Below, piece after piece: positions 36,249 to 47,101 of a DNA stretch of 64,000 bases. The DNA comes from Cycas panzhihuaensis. Its lineage: Eukaryota > Cycadophyta. The stretch is taken from NCBI GenBank assembly GCA_023213395.1, contig CM041465.1:251975741-252039740 (forward strand), read 5' to 3'. Both the position numbers and the translations under genes were made by a program. The notes beneath the pieces were generated by a model. That model saw only the letters and a program-made list of their open reading frames with translations. It did not search any database and was not told the origin of the DNA. Every line of letters begins with the position of its first letter. Position 1 is the stretch's first letter.

Positions 36249-36763
36249 TGTGGGAATTCTAAGGGGAATTCACACCTTAAACGCAGATAATATCCACATA
36301 CAAGACTAACTTGCAAATTTTTGCACAGGTAATCAAGCAATAAAATCAAATACTGAAGAGAAAAGTACAATACCCACTACTTTATAATCTAGATAGATTG
36401 AATATCAAAGTGAAATAACACCAACATATATGTACAAATGTTACCAAAACTTACAGTAGATAAAGAAATGTCACTGGCTTCCTCTTTGAGGCAAGGTGTC
36501 CTCCTAGAGCAATTCGTAGGGCCCAGATCCAGAACTAAATTGATGATCCTTATCAAGGTTGAAATGCCCTATTTAGAGGTAGGCCAACACAAATTAATGA
36601 AGTCAGCCAGAAACTAGGATTTAAGTTAGCCAGATTAATGAAGTTAGTCTGAACTGTGATTTAACTCGACTGGAACAAGAAGGAGAAGTTAGCCAAAACT
36701 GAGGCAAAAGTTGGTCAGACTGGCTTATTTATGTCAACTAGGATCTGGTGTAGAAATGCCACA
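36249..36763 (-). repeat. Gypsy-3 5' LTR
   Basis: Pairs with 31831-32316. ATACCACA at its left edge is the remaining PBS junction (minus: TGTGGTATTAGAGCC). Confidence 0.9.
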
Positions 36764-37510
36764 CCAGAGAAGAAGGAACATCAAAAGATGAAGACTCCTT
36801 CAACGATCATCATCAGACGACAACAAAAACCCTACCATAGAAAAAAATTCCAAAATGATACATATCAATCCTTCATGACTCGGGAATCAATCTCCTAAAT
36901 GTTGAGGAAGAAAGGCAAACTAGATCCCAGAGTCATCTAGGAAATTTAATCACTCTTAGTTGTGCCTTAAGCACAAACAAACGCATCTTGTTTGAAGAGG
37001 CGCAAAAATTGGGACAAAGCTTTAAATGATGAAATCCCTGCAATTCATTAGAACAAGACATGGGCGCTGACTGAACTTCCTAAGAACAAACACATACTAG
37101 AATGCTAATGGTTGTTTAATGTCGACCAGATCGAAAAAATAGAAAAACACAAAACCCAACTGGCAACCAAAGGATTCACTCAATTAGAAGGCAATAACTA
37201 TGACGGGACCTTTGCTCCTATGGCAAAACTAAACACAATACAAACCATCATTGCACTAGTTGCTCAGCTCGAATGAGATATCTATTAGATAAATGTCAAA
37301 AGTGCCTTTTTAAATGGAGACCTTGAAGAAGAAGTCTACATAGAACAACCACTTGGATTCACTAAAAAAGGAGAAGAAAATCTTGTCTATAGGCTAAAGA
37401 AAACTCTGTATGGGTTGAAACAAGCCCATAGAGCATGGTACAACAAGATATATCAGTACTTACAAAATATGGTTTTCACAAAAGTGAATCCGATTCAAGC
37501 CTCTAAAGGA
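36764..37510 (+). pseudogene. Copia-B RT fragment, truncated
   Basis: Reads through stops as copia RT: KHKTQLATKGFTQLEGNNYD, FAPMAKLNTIQTIIALVAQ, NVKSAFLNGDLEEEVYIEQP, LKKTLYGLKQAHRAWYN. It stops being recognisable at about 37500, before the YVDD box. Confidence 0.85.
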
Positions 37511-37574
37511 TGCACACACTCGATAAACAAGAACCAAATAATCAACATATCTCATTGAATATCGAATGTGCACG
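37511..37574. repeat. Imperfect inverted repeat at the copia-B break
   Basis: TGCACACACTCGATA (37511-37525) faces TATCGAATGTGCAC (37560-37573), about 12 of 14 paired, with a 34-base loop. It sits exactly where copia-B stops. Confidence 0.5.
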
Positions 37575-38728
37575 TATATAACTCATGGTTCAAGGTTGTT
37601 AGAGATTGTTACATAACCACCTAACTACCCAATAATTACTCTTTAATTAAAACTCATAATGACCCTCACATTAAACATATGACTCTTAAATTAAGCATTA
37701 TATTCTAGCATCCACCCATAATATTTAATTCCTTATAATATAAAACTATACCAGACACAACCTTTGTTCTCTTGACACTTTGCCATCAAACTGCATCATT
37801 TAGCATGCTTATACACATGCTTCATTCTAAAATTGATGCTAACTTCCATATAAAGATATCATCGTCCACTGGATCACATGGGTAAGTAGCCTCTGTGTCC
37901 GTCGATTGTCTAGGTAATGTCTTCGCATACATGATTCGTCGGCACTGAATAGATCTTCATCTGGGTTACATTTCAACCCCCTACAACAATCCAATTCACT
38001 AACGTATATCTCAAGAGCAGGCCGAACTACTTGACCAAAAGGATATTGCAATGTTCAACATTTAAGAACAAGTTATATTACTTAGCCAGCAATGTCTAAC
38101 AACTTTTATCAATCTCGCCTTTTATCATGCGAGATTCTCAACATCAACATTTGACCAAAAAATTGGTCACAAACATCAAGTGAAGGAAGTGGCATCCATG
38201 CTAGCTTCCATCCAAGAAGTACACAAAAAAGAGCAACTAACAGAGATGAGGTTAAATTACTTAGGCCTCCAAAATCAATATCAATCACATCATCGGCTCT
38301 TTGGCCAGAACAAATCATCATACTATCATCAATGACTCCTTTGACCGGAACATATCATCAATGATTTCTTTGAGCCACAAAGCACGTATATAATAGTCAA
38401 CAATCACCTGTTTACTTTAGAAGTATACATTCAGGCAATAACACAACTTCCATGAATAAATACAAAATATAAAACATGGGGATCTAAAGCTTCATCATTG
38501 GCTACTTTACTGTGACAACTTCAACCTTTAGTTTTCAGTCTAATGCCAATAAATAGAGTCATATTTTTGTGTGATCACAATTGGGTTGTGAATCATCCTC
38601 ATTTTAGCAAACATTTTGTATACAGGCTTTTTGGGGCATTTTATCAAACACTTTGTAAACAAGTTCTTTTAGGCATTCAAGAACAAGAGTGTCACAATAG
38701 AATTCTTGATTTGAGTTGTATTTGTTTG
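37575..38728. other. Unassigned sequence left of the gene-fragment cluster
   Basis: No recognised family. Two minus-strand ORFs (38321-38109 and 38051-37839) of 70 codons look like neither retroelement nor a known domain, but lie on the same strand as the gene fragments and could be a further captured piece. Confidence 0.35.
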
Positions 38729-38812
38729 CCTAGCTAGCTTATCATTCAACTCTCGAAGATCCTTTCCAATTGCCTTTGTAGCACCAATTGAGCTTGGAAT
38801 GATATTTTGTCC
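38729..38812 (-). pseudogene. GAPDH fragment fused to succinyl-CoA ligase fragment
   Basis: [20 protein letters not shown] followed by LNDKLA corresponds to the conserved glyceraldehyde-3-phosphate dehydrogenase segment of the form [20 protein letters not shown], which in the enzyme follows the catalytic-Cys region. About 28 codons only. It is in the same open frame as the succinyl-CoA ligase piece upstream (ORF 38926-38669). Downstream residues no longer match GAPDH. Not a functional enzyme. Confidence 0.8.
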
Positions 38813-39016
38813 AACAATGAAGGCAGCAACATCCTCTTTTGCGTTGCCTCCAATTTCTCCTATCAAAACAATGCCTTTAATCTGAGGATCATTTGTCCAG
38901 TTGAAAGGATCTCCCCAAATTCCCACACATGTTGATTGTCCTAGGCTCGCAATAGTTGTTTAGAAGACAACTTCATACCTAAAGGTGCTAGATCTAGAAA
39001 CAATTCCAATCTGACC
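38813..39016 (-). pseudogene. Succinyl-CoA ligase alpha subunit fragment
   Basis: Reads GQIGIVSRSSTFRYEVVF, one stop, [20 protein letters not shown], then [20 protein letters not shown]. These are hallmark segments of the mitochondrial TCA-cycle enzyme's alpha subunit. About ten residues normally between GTN and DPQ are missing in frame, and a conserved Gly before DPFN is Trp. After AAFI it switches without frame break into GAPDH sequence. A truncated, non-functional copy. Confidence 0.85.
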
Positions 39017-39309
39017 AAAAAACATCAGAGAACCCAAAGCATGATAAATGCATCAAAGGATTATTTAGTTTATTGGTCTTCATTCACAATGCCTAAAAAC
39101 AGTTCTTCAGGTTTTCTACAACCACAAAATTTGCAATTCCAGCCATTCATGATTTTCACTTGAAAAAGAATTTCCAAATCTCTCTAACATTGAAAGATCC
39201 ACCTGCAACCTCAATAACCAAATGAGCTCCCAACATGCCATTCTCTTCTACCAAAGATCTGAATTATCATGTTAGAGTTACAGGACCATCAAATTTGCAA
39301 CTATGTCGC
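39017..39309. other. Spacer between gene fragments
   Basis: The minus strand shows short coding-like phrases (GAHLVIEVAGGSFNVREIWK near 39240-39180) that I cannot place in a family. It may be intron or a further captured exon. Confidence 0.35.
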
Positions 39310-39840
39310 TCACGAATGTGCGGAAGGTTTTGCAGACACATTTGGCATGCTGAGACATTTTAAAACCTCAACATTAAAGTCTTAGAAATGGATACTTGAA
39401 GCACCCTTAAGGCATGCAAAAAACCCCAGAAGGCCATGCCCTCATCCGAGCTCCAAAACTCGCTTGGCCCCCTGAATGATAATTGACCATCTTGAATTTC
39501 ATGTTGAAGGGTATTCACAAGATCAAGAGAGCTCTCACAGAGTTTGAGACCACCCTTCATATTTTCTAGGGATCACATCTAAATAACAGACTCCAAAGAC
39601 AGCAACAAAGTTTACCTGACCCTTTAGTAAGGTGAGGCCTCTTTGTAAATTCACAAACTTGGCGACATGATTATCAAATCGAGCGTCCTTAGAAGGAAAA
39701 GAAAAAACTCCAATAGAGGATGGAGGAGGCAGCAGAGGTTTGTCAAGAATGCCACACAAAGAATGAGCCTTGTTTGTCAATGGGAATAGAGAATGGGGTG
39801 ATAACCCTAACAGGCATGCGAAAAGTGAAGTTGCCCTCAT
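39310..39840 (-). pseudogene. METTL18-like protein-histidine methyltransferase, 5' part, broken
   Basis: Starts MRATSLFACLLGL at 39840, close to the N-terminus of plant METTL18-type SAM-dependent methyltransferases. Then RGLTLLKGQVNFVAVFG, DVIPRKYEG, a 1-base frameshift near 39550, GGLKLCESSLDLVNTLQHEI, DGQLSFRG, a second shift near 39468, and KRVLELG-stop-GHGLLGFFACLKGAS, the SAM-binding motif with its Cys codon replaced by TGA at 39442-39444. It ends NVSAKPSAH before a stop at 39310. The catalytic C-terminal half is absent. Pseudogene fragment lying beside, and on the same strand as, the succinyl-CoA ligase/GAPDH piece. Confidence 0.8.
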
Positions 39841-40407
39841 TGCAAGATCTCTAGGTCAAAACCCACGGCCCTGCTTGTTCTTCTTCCTTTGACAAAGAGC
39901 CCAGTATGCTTGAGAAGGAATAATAGGCACAGAGTCTGACCAAATGCTTCTTCGTGTCCTCACAAATTTCCTAGGGCCATTCTGTTCACTCCTCCTGCAA
40001 CAAATCCAACCATTTGGAAAGTGCTTCCATTGCCACAATGCGTTGCTCGCTCCATTTCTATTCAAGCATCTAGGCATTCCTGGTATTCAAAGTAAGAAAC
40101 TCTTTGCCACAATAAATACCATTTATTAACTCTCTGTAAGGGCATTGAAAATTGCCTACCCTGGCCTTGACCAAATCATCATTTACTAGCTCTCCTCACG
40201 TAGGATATTATAAGTCTAGCTAGTGGAGTAAACAATTTTATCGATTTGAGGTTTTGGCAAAGACATGCCACCATTCTTCTTAAATTGCCCCACCTCTCTA
40301 TAACTCATCCTCTACGCTCCTCCAATGGCCACCATTAATAAAAACCAACGAATCTCACTGCCATTTCAAAGACCAAAGCCGCGGGCTTCTCCTCTATTGG
40401 AAGATAA
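39841..40407. other. Upstream flank of METTL18 fragment
   Basis: No clear gene. The minus-strand ORF 40077-39856 (73 codons) runs toward the METTL18 start and may be copied 5' UTR. The rest is unassigned up to the copia-C LTR. Confidence 0.4.
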
Positions 40408-41196
40408 TGTTTAATGTATTTAGGTGAAAGTTATGTTTTAAGGTCATTAGTGTGGTAGTCCTAAGTATTATGTAAAGGTTTATGGGTCCACATATTATAA
40501 TGTTGTTAAGTAAGTGGTCATTAGGTTATTGGTCAATAAATAGGTGTTATGTGATTGCCTGAGTTTGTGGTCATTTGTCCCACATGTAACACAAGTCCTC
40601 CTACACTCTCTCACTTATGATCTATAAATAAGTGGTTGAGGTAGAGTGGTGTACATTAAGTGAAGACAAAGTTCATTATAATGTTATTGTTATGTTGTTC
40701 TTATGATGTAGATGTTTTCATATTAAGTTAATGCTATCATACTATGTTTATGATATTTGTTCTATTGTTCTTGAAATCTTGAATGATCTCTTTGAATATT
40801 TTGTTAGCGATAGTTAACTTAGGTTAACTATAAATTAATGCTTCATTAGGGATTAATTATTGTGTGCAGGTGCAACGAAAGGTTATGATGAGGAGGCATA
40901 ACCATACTGGTACCATTTCAAGGTATATTTATTCATACCCCCTTGGTATTCCAAACCATCAACTCAAATCAATGTGATCTCATCATCTTCTCGTGTTCCA
41001 TCTCACCTTTGAAACATTGTGTATTGTTTTATATTTAATATATTAAACATTGTGTTGGTGGATTTTCTCTATCGGGAGTTTTCAACGATAAATCTAGTGT
41101 TCAAGTTCCCTTGTGCATGTTCCTGGAGTGTAGCAATTCTTGTCTCTGGTTGGTTTGACACCCAACCTGCATCCTACATATAAACAAACTCTCACA
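40408..41196 (+). repeat. Copia-C 5' LTR (about 789 bp)
   Basis: Bounded by TGTTTAATGT and AACTCTCACA before the PBS. The second copy is not in the window, so the left edge is inferred. The left flank GATAA would be the target duplication. Confidence 0.65.
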
Positions 41197-41577
41197 TGGT
41201 ATAAGAACCTAAGGAAGCAAGGAACAACGTTAGAACTCAGATCTGAGATTAGAAACAAGTGAACTTGTCCCTAATCGGTCACATTCGAAGATTGGAGATC
41301 CATAGATCGACTTGACACTGAGAAAAGAGGCCATCCAGAGTTGCAAAACGCATTGGGCACCTCATACGCTTGTGGCACCAAGATTGGAAGTTGAATAACG
41401 AAGTTGAGCATCAACGGAAGCCATACAACAACGTTGGGCTCATGTTGGGATCATGAAAGCAGTGTTGAGCAAATTATGAAGGCATTGGTCACCATTCATT
41501 CATGTTGGGCTCCAAATTGAAAGTTGTGTGCAGCCCTGTGACCATTCTAACAAGTTGTGCGCTTTCCAAAGCGTTGC

Positions 41578-41620
<43 letters not shown>

Positions 41621-42562
41621 TAATTCAATAAAACACTAACATCGAAGCGCACAAATTAAATCGTTGATACGTCGCCTTTGAAGATTAATCATTGCATAAA
41701 AGAGACGTTGTGCCATCATGCAAAGAGGGTTGTGTATCAAAGTAAATGCAGATGCAAAGATAAAAACAACATTTGATCGATATTTAATACATTTTGCCAC
41801 CACTGAAGAAAAGCAATTGCCGAAGATTAATCACGTGATGATATTTTTCATTGGTTTGAACCATATGGGAGTCAAAATAGGCTGTAGAGCAACCATTGTT
41901 CTCAAATTAATATTTGTGTTAATATTTGTAACAATAATATTTGATATTGTATTTGATCATATACAATGTCGTCGATAATTTAATTCACACGTGTCGAAGT
42001 TGCAGCAATCGTTTTTAGAGAATTGATCACGCAAAGAAGGATTAGTGCGATAATTTAATTGTTTGATATTATATATTGAATACAATATATATGATATCAA
42101 TCATCGTTTCGAATATGATATATATAATATCAATCGTCGTGGCTTAATAATAATCATACAACTTTGTGAGTCACAATTGAAGAGAATATTCTTTTGAATA
42201 TTCTCAATTCAATATTTAAGCTTAAAACCTTTGATTGAAATATTTCAAAGTGATTAATTTATTTTTTGAAGTGTTGTATAACATCTACTTGGAATCAATT
42301 CATCTGAGACCAGCCCAATGACACCAGTGTCCTGCATAAAGATCTTATAACCTTCATCAAGAAGCATCCTTTCATACACTATTGCTTCAATCGATATTAA
42401 AAGGCATATTGTTTGTGGAGAATGCGCAAAACTTATCTCAGTGAAGTGATACACAAAGTAGTGAATCGGGTTTCGTAAAGTGATAAACAGTGCAAACCAA
42501 GACTTATCGTCATGATTGATAATCAAGTGGAAGAAAACTCAAAAGTATCTACAAACATGGAT
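41197..42562 (+). other. Copia-C PBS and leader
   Basis: PBS TGGTATAAGAACC at 41197, then non-coding sequence with a (TA)n tract at 41582-41618. The ORF 41718-41978 has no motif. Confidence 0.65.
41582..41618. repeat. (TA)n microsatellite
   Basis: About 18 TA units inside the copia-C leader. Confidence 0.95.
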
Positions 42563-43330
42563 GTCAGAATGACCCTGTTGCCGCAAGTAATCTTTGACAG
42601 CACCAACTTCGAGGAGTGAAAATCCAACATAGAGCTTGTGTTGATGGTCTAGGAGCTTTGGGACCTAACCTGCGAGGCTCCACCCAAGAAAAAGGAAGGG
42701 GAAACTGACATTAAACCAGATAAACTCACATGGAGAAAGCAGCTTCATGCCACTGGTCCACTAAAGCTCTCGCTTGCCCCACATCAAAGAGCACTCGTCC
42801 ACAAATTGAATATGCCAAACGACATATGGAAAACCCTTTGTGACACGTTTGAACAGAAGAAGACAAATCATTTGGTCATCTTATTGGGTGAGCTATTCAA
42901 TTCCTGCATTGAGGATGAGAGTAGCACCAACACTTATTTGAATAAGTTGACTGATATTAGAAATAAGCTGGAGGGAATAGAAGAAGACTTGATTAGCAAT
43001 AAAATCCTATTCGCAATCATCATGAACAAGTTGTCATCAACTTATAGCACCTTTCAAACCCTATATAACTTTGACAAGATGTTGCAAGATACCTTGGTTC
43101 AAAAGTTGAAGGAGCTACTTCTTGTAGAGGAAGCTAAGCTCAAACATCATGGGTTTGTGGGTTTGACTGATACTAGTCATGCCTATCCTCAAAAGTTTAG
43201 AAGAACGAGGATGAAGATAGAGATAAACATTCACATGAAGAGGTTACCAATAAAGGGAAGAAGAAGAAATATAATGGTTCATGTACCTATTACAAAAAGA
43301 TGGGCCACAGAGAAAAGGACTACTAGGTGA
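42563..43330 (+). pseudogene. Copia-C gag (UBN2-type)
   Basis: MTLLPQVIFDSTNFEE, then WRKQLHATGPLKLSLAPHQR, then the ORF 42806-43330 with PNDIWKTLCDTFEQKKTNHL and TYLNKLTDIRNKLEGIEEDL, a standard copia gag. The knuckle reads CTYYKKMGHREKDY-stop: two of the Cys are Tyr, again G-to-A. Two early stops near 42620-42650. Confidence 0.85.
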
Positions 43331-44350
43331 GGAAAAAGAACTTAAAGCAGACCAATTGAAAGGAGAAAATTGAAGCTTATTGTGTATGAGTATCAACTAA
43401 CTCAAGCGCACAACATATCTCTCCTAAAAGGCAAAGTTTTAATGTGTTGAACCAAGATCTTGGCCAAATGGATGTCATACTCGATAATGTTGATGTGGTA
43501 CCAATCAAAAATGTTGAAACAGTCACAGTGAAAGGTGGTTGTCTCGAGAAGATGTGATATACACCTAGAATGAATTATAAACTTCATTCTACTTATGATA
43601 CCTAGGTATACACTCCCAAAGATAAGTCAAAAGTGAAAGATAAAGCGACAAATGAAAAAATATATGAAAATTAAATAAATTTCTTAAGGAGTAATCGTCG
43701 AAAAGCTAACGACAATCACATTTCTAAGTTTTGTTCTAATCATGGTATTGAGTTAATCCCACATGATGGAGCTGCCACATGGAAAGTTGATACCTTGATC
43801 GACATGGCGTTGTGTAAGGTGCAAACACAACATATTCCATTCAACTTCGGAACAGAAGCTGTGAGAACTATTGTTCACATTGTGAACTGGATTCCAACCT
43901 CTACAGTTCAAAGTGTGATACCACAGGAAAGATGGACCACTTAGAAGCCTTCCATTGAAAAAATCTTAGGGTGCATTGCAACTGCACTAATCTCTGATAG
44001 ATGGATGATGAAATCAGACCATAGTTGCAAAAGCGCTTTTGTGGGATACTATGGAAACAGTCATAGACTACGAGATCCGGTGATATAGAAGTTTCTTCAT
44101 TGTCAGGATATAAAGATTAACAAAGCATCGACATACCAATTTGATAACCTTCTCCTATCAAATGTTTGTTACCCCACCTTCACGACATCCCCTAATCCTA
44201 CAAAGGTCAAGCTCCAAGAGGAAGACAAAGTAAAAGGTAATGAAAAACACCAGTTACTTGTTGAGGAAATGACAACCTCCTCTATATAATCATTGGCCAT
44301 AATTGAGAATGTAACAAAATGGCTAATTGAAACTCAAACTACTAGCCAAC
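43331..44350 (+). pseudogene. Copia-C protease/integrase remnant
   Basis: Reads through stops as GTEAVRTIVHIVNWIPTSTV near 43850-43910, KPSIEKILGCIATALISDRW, and SCKSAFVGYYGNSHRLRDPV near 44030-44080, the C-terminal half of a copia integrase. The catalytic core itself is missing or unrecognisable. Confidence 0.75.
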
Positions 44351-44373
44351 TTAAAATGACGAAAGTCATTCAC

Positions 44374-44872
44374 TGAAGTGATCTAGTTCTACTTTTACAC
44401 CAATTTTCCTCAAAATATAGGTAATAATCCACAGAAAGACAATAACTAGATGTTATTCAACAGTAAAATGAACAAGGAACAGGAATTACAGAATCCACAG
44501 AAGTAAATAAGAATCTTTGTTATCAAATAATATCAAAAATAGAACGAAATTACATCGAAATACCAGTCTTTCCTGAAGAAGTGAGCTTCCCTCTTCAAGG
44601 CAAGGAACCCTCCGAACTACAACCCCCAAATGGGCGAGCTAATTATAGCCCTAGAACCGAAAATATGCAGCCAAAAGAACCTCCGAAAGTGGTTTGGGAT
44701 GCGGCCCAAACTTCCTATTTATAGTGATCAAAATACTTCAATTAGAAGTCGGCCAGACTGGGTGATATTCTCCTTAATACTGCTCAAATAGAAGTTGGCC
44801 AAACTAGGTAATATTCTCCGTAGTGTTGCTCGAATAGAAGTCGACCAAACTGGGGGAAATTTTAGGAACACA
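44374..44872 (-). repeat. Gypsy-4 3' LTR (499 bp)
   Basis: TGAAGTGATCTAG to GGAACACA; matches 63569-64000 closely. The polypurine tract complement AGTCCGCCCCGCTCCC follows. Confidence 0.92.
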
Positions 44873-44899
44873 AGTCCGCCCCGCTCCCTTACAGAAAAT

Positions 44900-47096
44900 G
44901 CTTTGCCCTCAAAGCATTGGTAAGGGCCCATTTTTTTGCATCCATTCTTCAAACTCCCATGTTACATCTTCAACCTCCAATGTCTTCCATTTGATAAAAT
45001 ATTCTTTTATTATCCTGGAACACAAATTCCTATCCTTGGTCTTCAGTATTCCCTCAAGTTTCACTATCATCATTCCTTCTTCATCCAGCGTTGGTAAAAT
45101 CGTTTGTGGAGCCTCCTTTTCGCCCAACTTTTTCTTTAAACAAGACACATGGAAGATATTGTGGATTTTGCTTTCTGGTGGCAATTTTAACTGATATGCC
45201 ACTCCCCCTATGTGTTCTTCACTCTAATATGGTCCAAAGAATCTTGGTGATAACTTATATTGATTATTTTGTTTCATCAACATCTATTTGTAAGGTTAGA
45301 GTCCTAAAAATACCCATTCTCCTACCTCGAAACTTCGTTCAGATCTCTTTGTATCTACCTGTTGCTTCATCCTATTCTTTGCCATCTCCATATTATTCTT
45401 TAGTATTCAGACTATTTCTTGCATATGTTCCAAGTTTTCTTGGACTATTTGCACTTTAGGCGTATTTAGCCAATTCAAAAGTGATGGAGGTTCATACCCA
45501 TATAGTGTTTGAAATGGTGACATCTTTGCTACTGCGTGGTATGTGGTGTTATACCACCATTCTGCTAGATGGAGCCATCGATGCCATTGCATTTGTTTAT
45601 TTGATGCGAAGTTTCTTACGTATCCCTCCACACATTTATTAACTATTTCTGTCTAGCCATCTGTATGTGGGTGGTATGCCGAGCTCATGTGTAGGCTAGT
45701 GCCAACTGATTTGAACAGCTCCTTCCAAAAGTGACTTGTGAATTTGAGGTCCCCGTCACTAACTATAACTTTTCGAAAGCCATGTAGTCTGTGAATTTCT
45801 TTTATATACAATTCTACTATTTGGCTTGCTTTTGCTCCTGTCTAAGTTCCCTTGAAATGGGTGTATTTAGTTAATCTGTCTACTACTACAAAAATTGTAT
45901 CTCTTCCTTCTGAACGCGGAAGACCTATAATAAAATCTATAGAAATTTCTTCCCATTTTTGATGGGGAATGGGAGGGATTGTAGCAACCCGAAGGCCTTT
46001 ACAGATTCAGTCTTATTCCTTTGACATGTATCACATTTTGATACAAACCGAAGGACGTCGGTTTTCAACCCTTTCCAGTAAAACGAGCTTCGAAGCCTCC
46101 TATAAGTCTTATCCATCCCTGAATGTCCTGAAACTGAAGTCAAGTGAGCTTCTTTTAGTAGTACTTCCTTTAGTTTGCTTGTCTTTGGGACAAATATTTT
46201 TCCTTTCCTTAGAATTAATTCTCCTTGTTCCGTGAACTACTCTGCTTTTCCTTCTCTGATCTTTTGTTTTATTTCTTATGACATCTTGTCATCTTCATAT
46301 TTCTTTGCCAACTCTGTCATCCATTTTGGAGTTGCTATTGTCATTGAAGTGGCTGAAACTTCAATCTTTTCTTCCTCTAGCATTCTAGATAGAGCATCCG
46401 CTATCACGTTTTCTTTCCCCTTTTTATATTCTATGGTGAAGCCAAAGGTCTGCAATTTGCTGACCCACTTTTATTGCTCATTAGATAATGCCTTTTGATT
46501 CAGAAAGTACTTCAGGCTATCATAATCAATTCTGACCACAAATCTGCTCCCTAACAGATGCTGCCTCCATTGGTGTATTGTGTGCATAATGGCCAACATC
46601 TCTTTGTCATATATTGGCTTCATTTTTTCCCTAGTATTCAACTTCTATCTTTCATAAGCTACAGGCCTTCCTCCTTGTAATAGAACTGCTCCAATTCCGA
46701 AACTTGAAACATCACATTCTAGTGTGGATGGTTAAGTGAAGTCCAGTAAGGCCAATACCAGAGCCATGATCATTGCTTGTTTTAATTCTTGAAACACTCC
46801 TTCTACTCCTAAATTCCATCTGAATGCATCCTTTTTAGTCAGGTTAGTTAGTGGTGATGCTATGTGTGCATACCCTTTTATGAACTTTCTCAGAAATCTT
46901 GTTGCTCCCCAAAAACTTCTTTTGGCCAGTTTACAATTGCCTGGATCTTTTTTGGATCAATTTTGATTCCTTCGCCTATGATAATGTGGCCCAGATACTC
47001 TAATTCCTCTTTTGTGAAAGAACACTTTTTCTTATTTGCGAACAGTTGCACTTTCTCAAGTATGAGCAAAATTGCCTTGTTTTACTATAGATCAAG
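44900..47096 (-). pseudogene. Gypsy-4 pol, 3' half: RT end, RNase H, integrase, chromodomain
   Basis: Integrase zinc domain at 46143-45937 (GHSGMDKTYRRLRSSFYWKG...CDTCQRN). Integrase core and HRWLHLAEWWYNTTYHAVAK at 45600-45530. The tail 45202-44909 reads HNIFHVSCLKKKLGE then IIKEYFIKWKTLEVEDVTWE, a chromodomain that in this lineage targets insertion to marked chromatin. RT end and RNase H lie at 47096-46200. Several stops. Confidence 0.88.
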
Positions 47097-47101
47097 ATAT
47101 C
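47097..47101. repeat. Target-site duplication of element-5 (left)
   Basis: ATATC, identical to 61231-61235. Confidence 0.93.

Larger units (their letters stand above)
31831..36763 (-). mobile_element. Gypsy-3: Ty3/gypsy element inside copia-B, protease region deleted
   Basis: LTRs 31831-32316 and 36249-36763 (TGTGGGAATTC...GCCACA). Interior 3.93 kb against about 4.8 kb in gypsy-1 and -2: RT is followed almost directly by gag, with no protease or zinc knuckle. Flanks CTATA and CCAGA match in only three of five bases, so the target duplication has decayed or is uncertain. Confidence 0.88.
22517..37510 (+). mobile_element. Copia-B: Ty1/copia element with two gypsy elements nested in it; 3' end missing
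   Basis: A short 5' LTR (22517-22716) is followed by a tRNA-Met type PBS, a leader with a 210-bp tandem duplication, gag (about 23990-24770), protease region, [gypsy-2], integrase core, [gypsy-3] and the start of RT to about 37500. RT ends abruptly, and neither RNase H nor a 3' LTR is found. Very decayed, with many stops. Its gag-pol reads LQSMFKLKNT, HGDLCGP-like, and KSAFLNGDLEEEVYIEQPLG, typical of plant copia elements. Confidence 0.85.
40408..44373 (+). mobile_element. Copia-C: 5' part of a Ty1/copia element, cut by gypsy-4
   Basis: 5' LTR 40408-41196, PBS TGGTATAAGAACC, 1.4-kb leader, gag (42563-43330), then a decayed integrase region to 44350. Gypsy-4 begins at 44374, and any remaining 3' part lies beyond the window. 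Heavily mutated. Confidence 0.8.

Noticed and set aside
31826-36768. Clear target duplication of gypsy-3
   Set aside because: CTATA and CCAGA match at only three positions; not counted as support.
38669-38926. Functional succinyl-CoA ligase or GAPDH gene
   Set aside because: Only about 70 and 28 codons, with an internal deletion, a stop and a fusion; no active-site region of GAPDH.
37575-40407. Helitron as a firm call for the gene-fragment cluster
   Set aside because: No convincing 5' TC, 3' hairpin or CTRR end could be identified by eye; kept as a hypothesis only.
37500-40407. 3' LTR of copia-B
   Set aside because: No sequence resembling 22517-22716 was found after the RT fragment.
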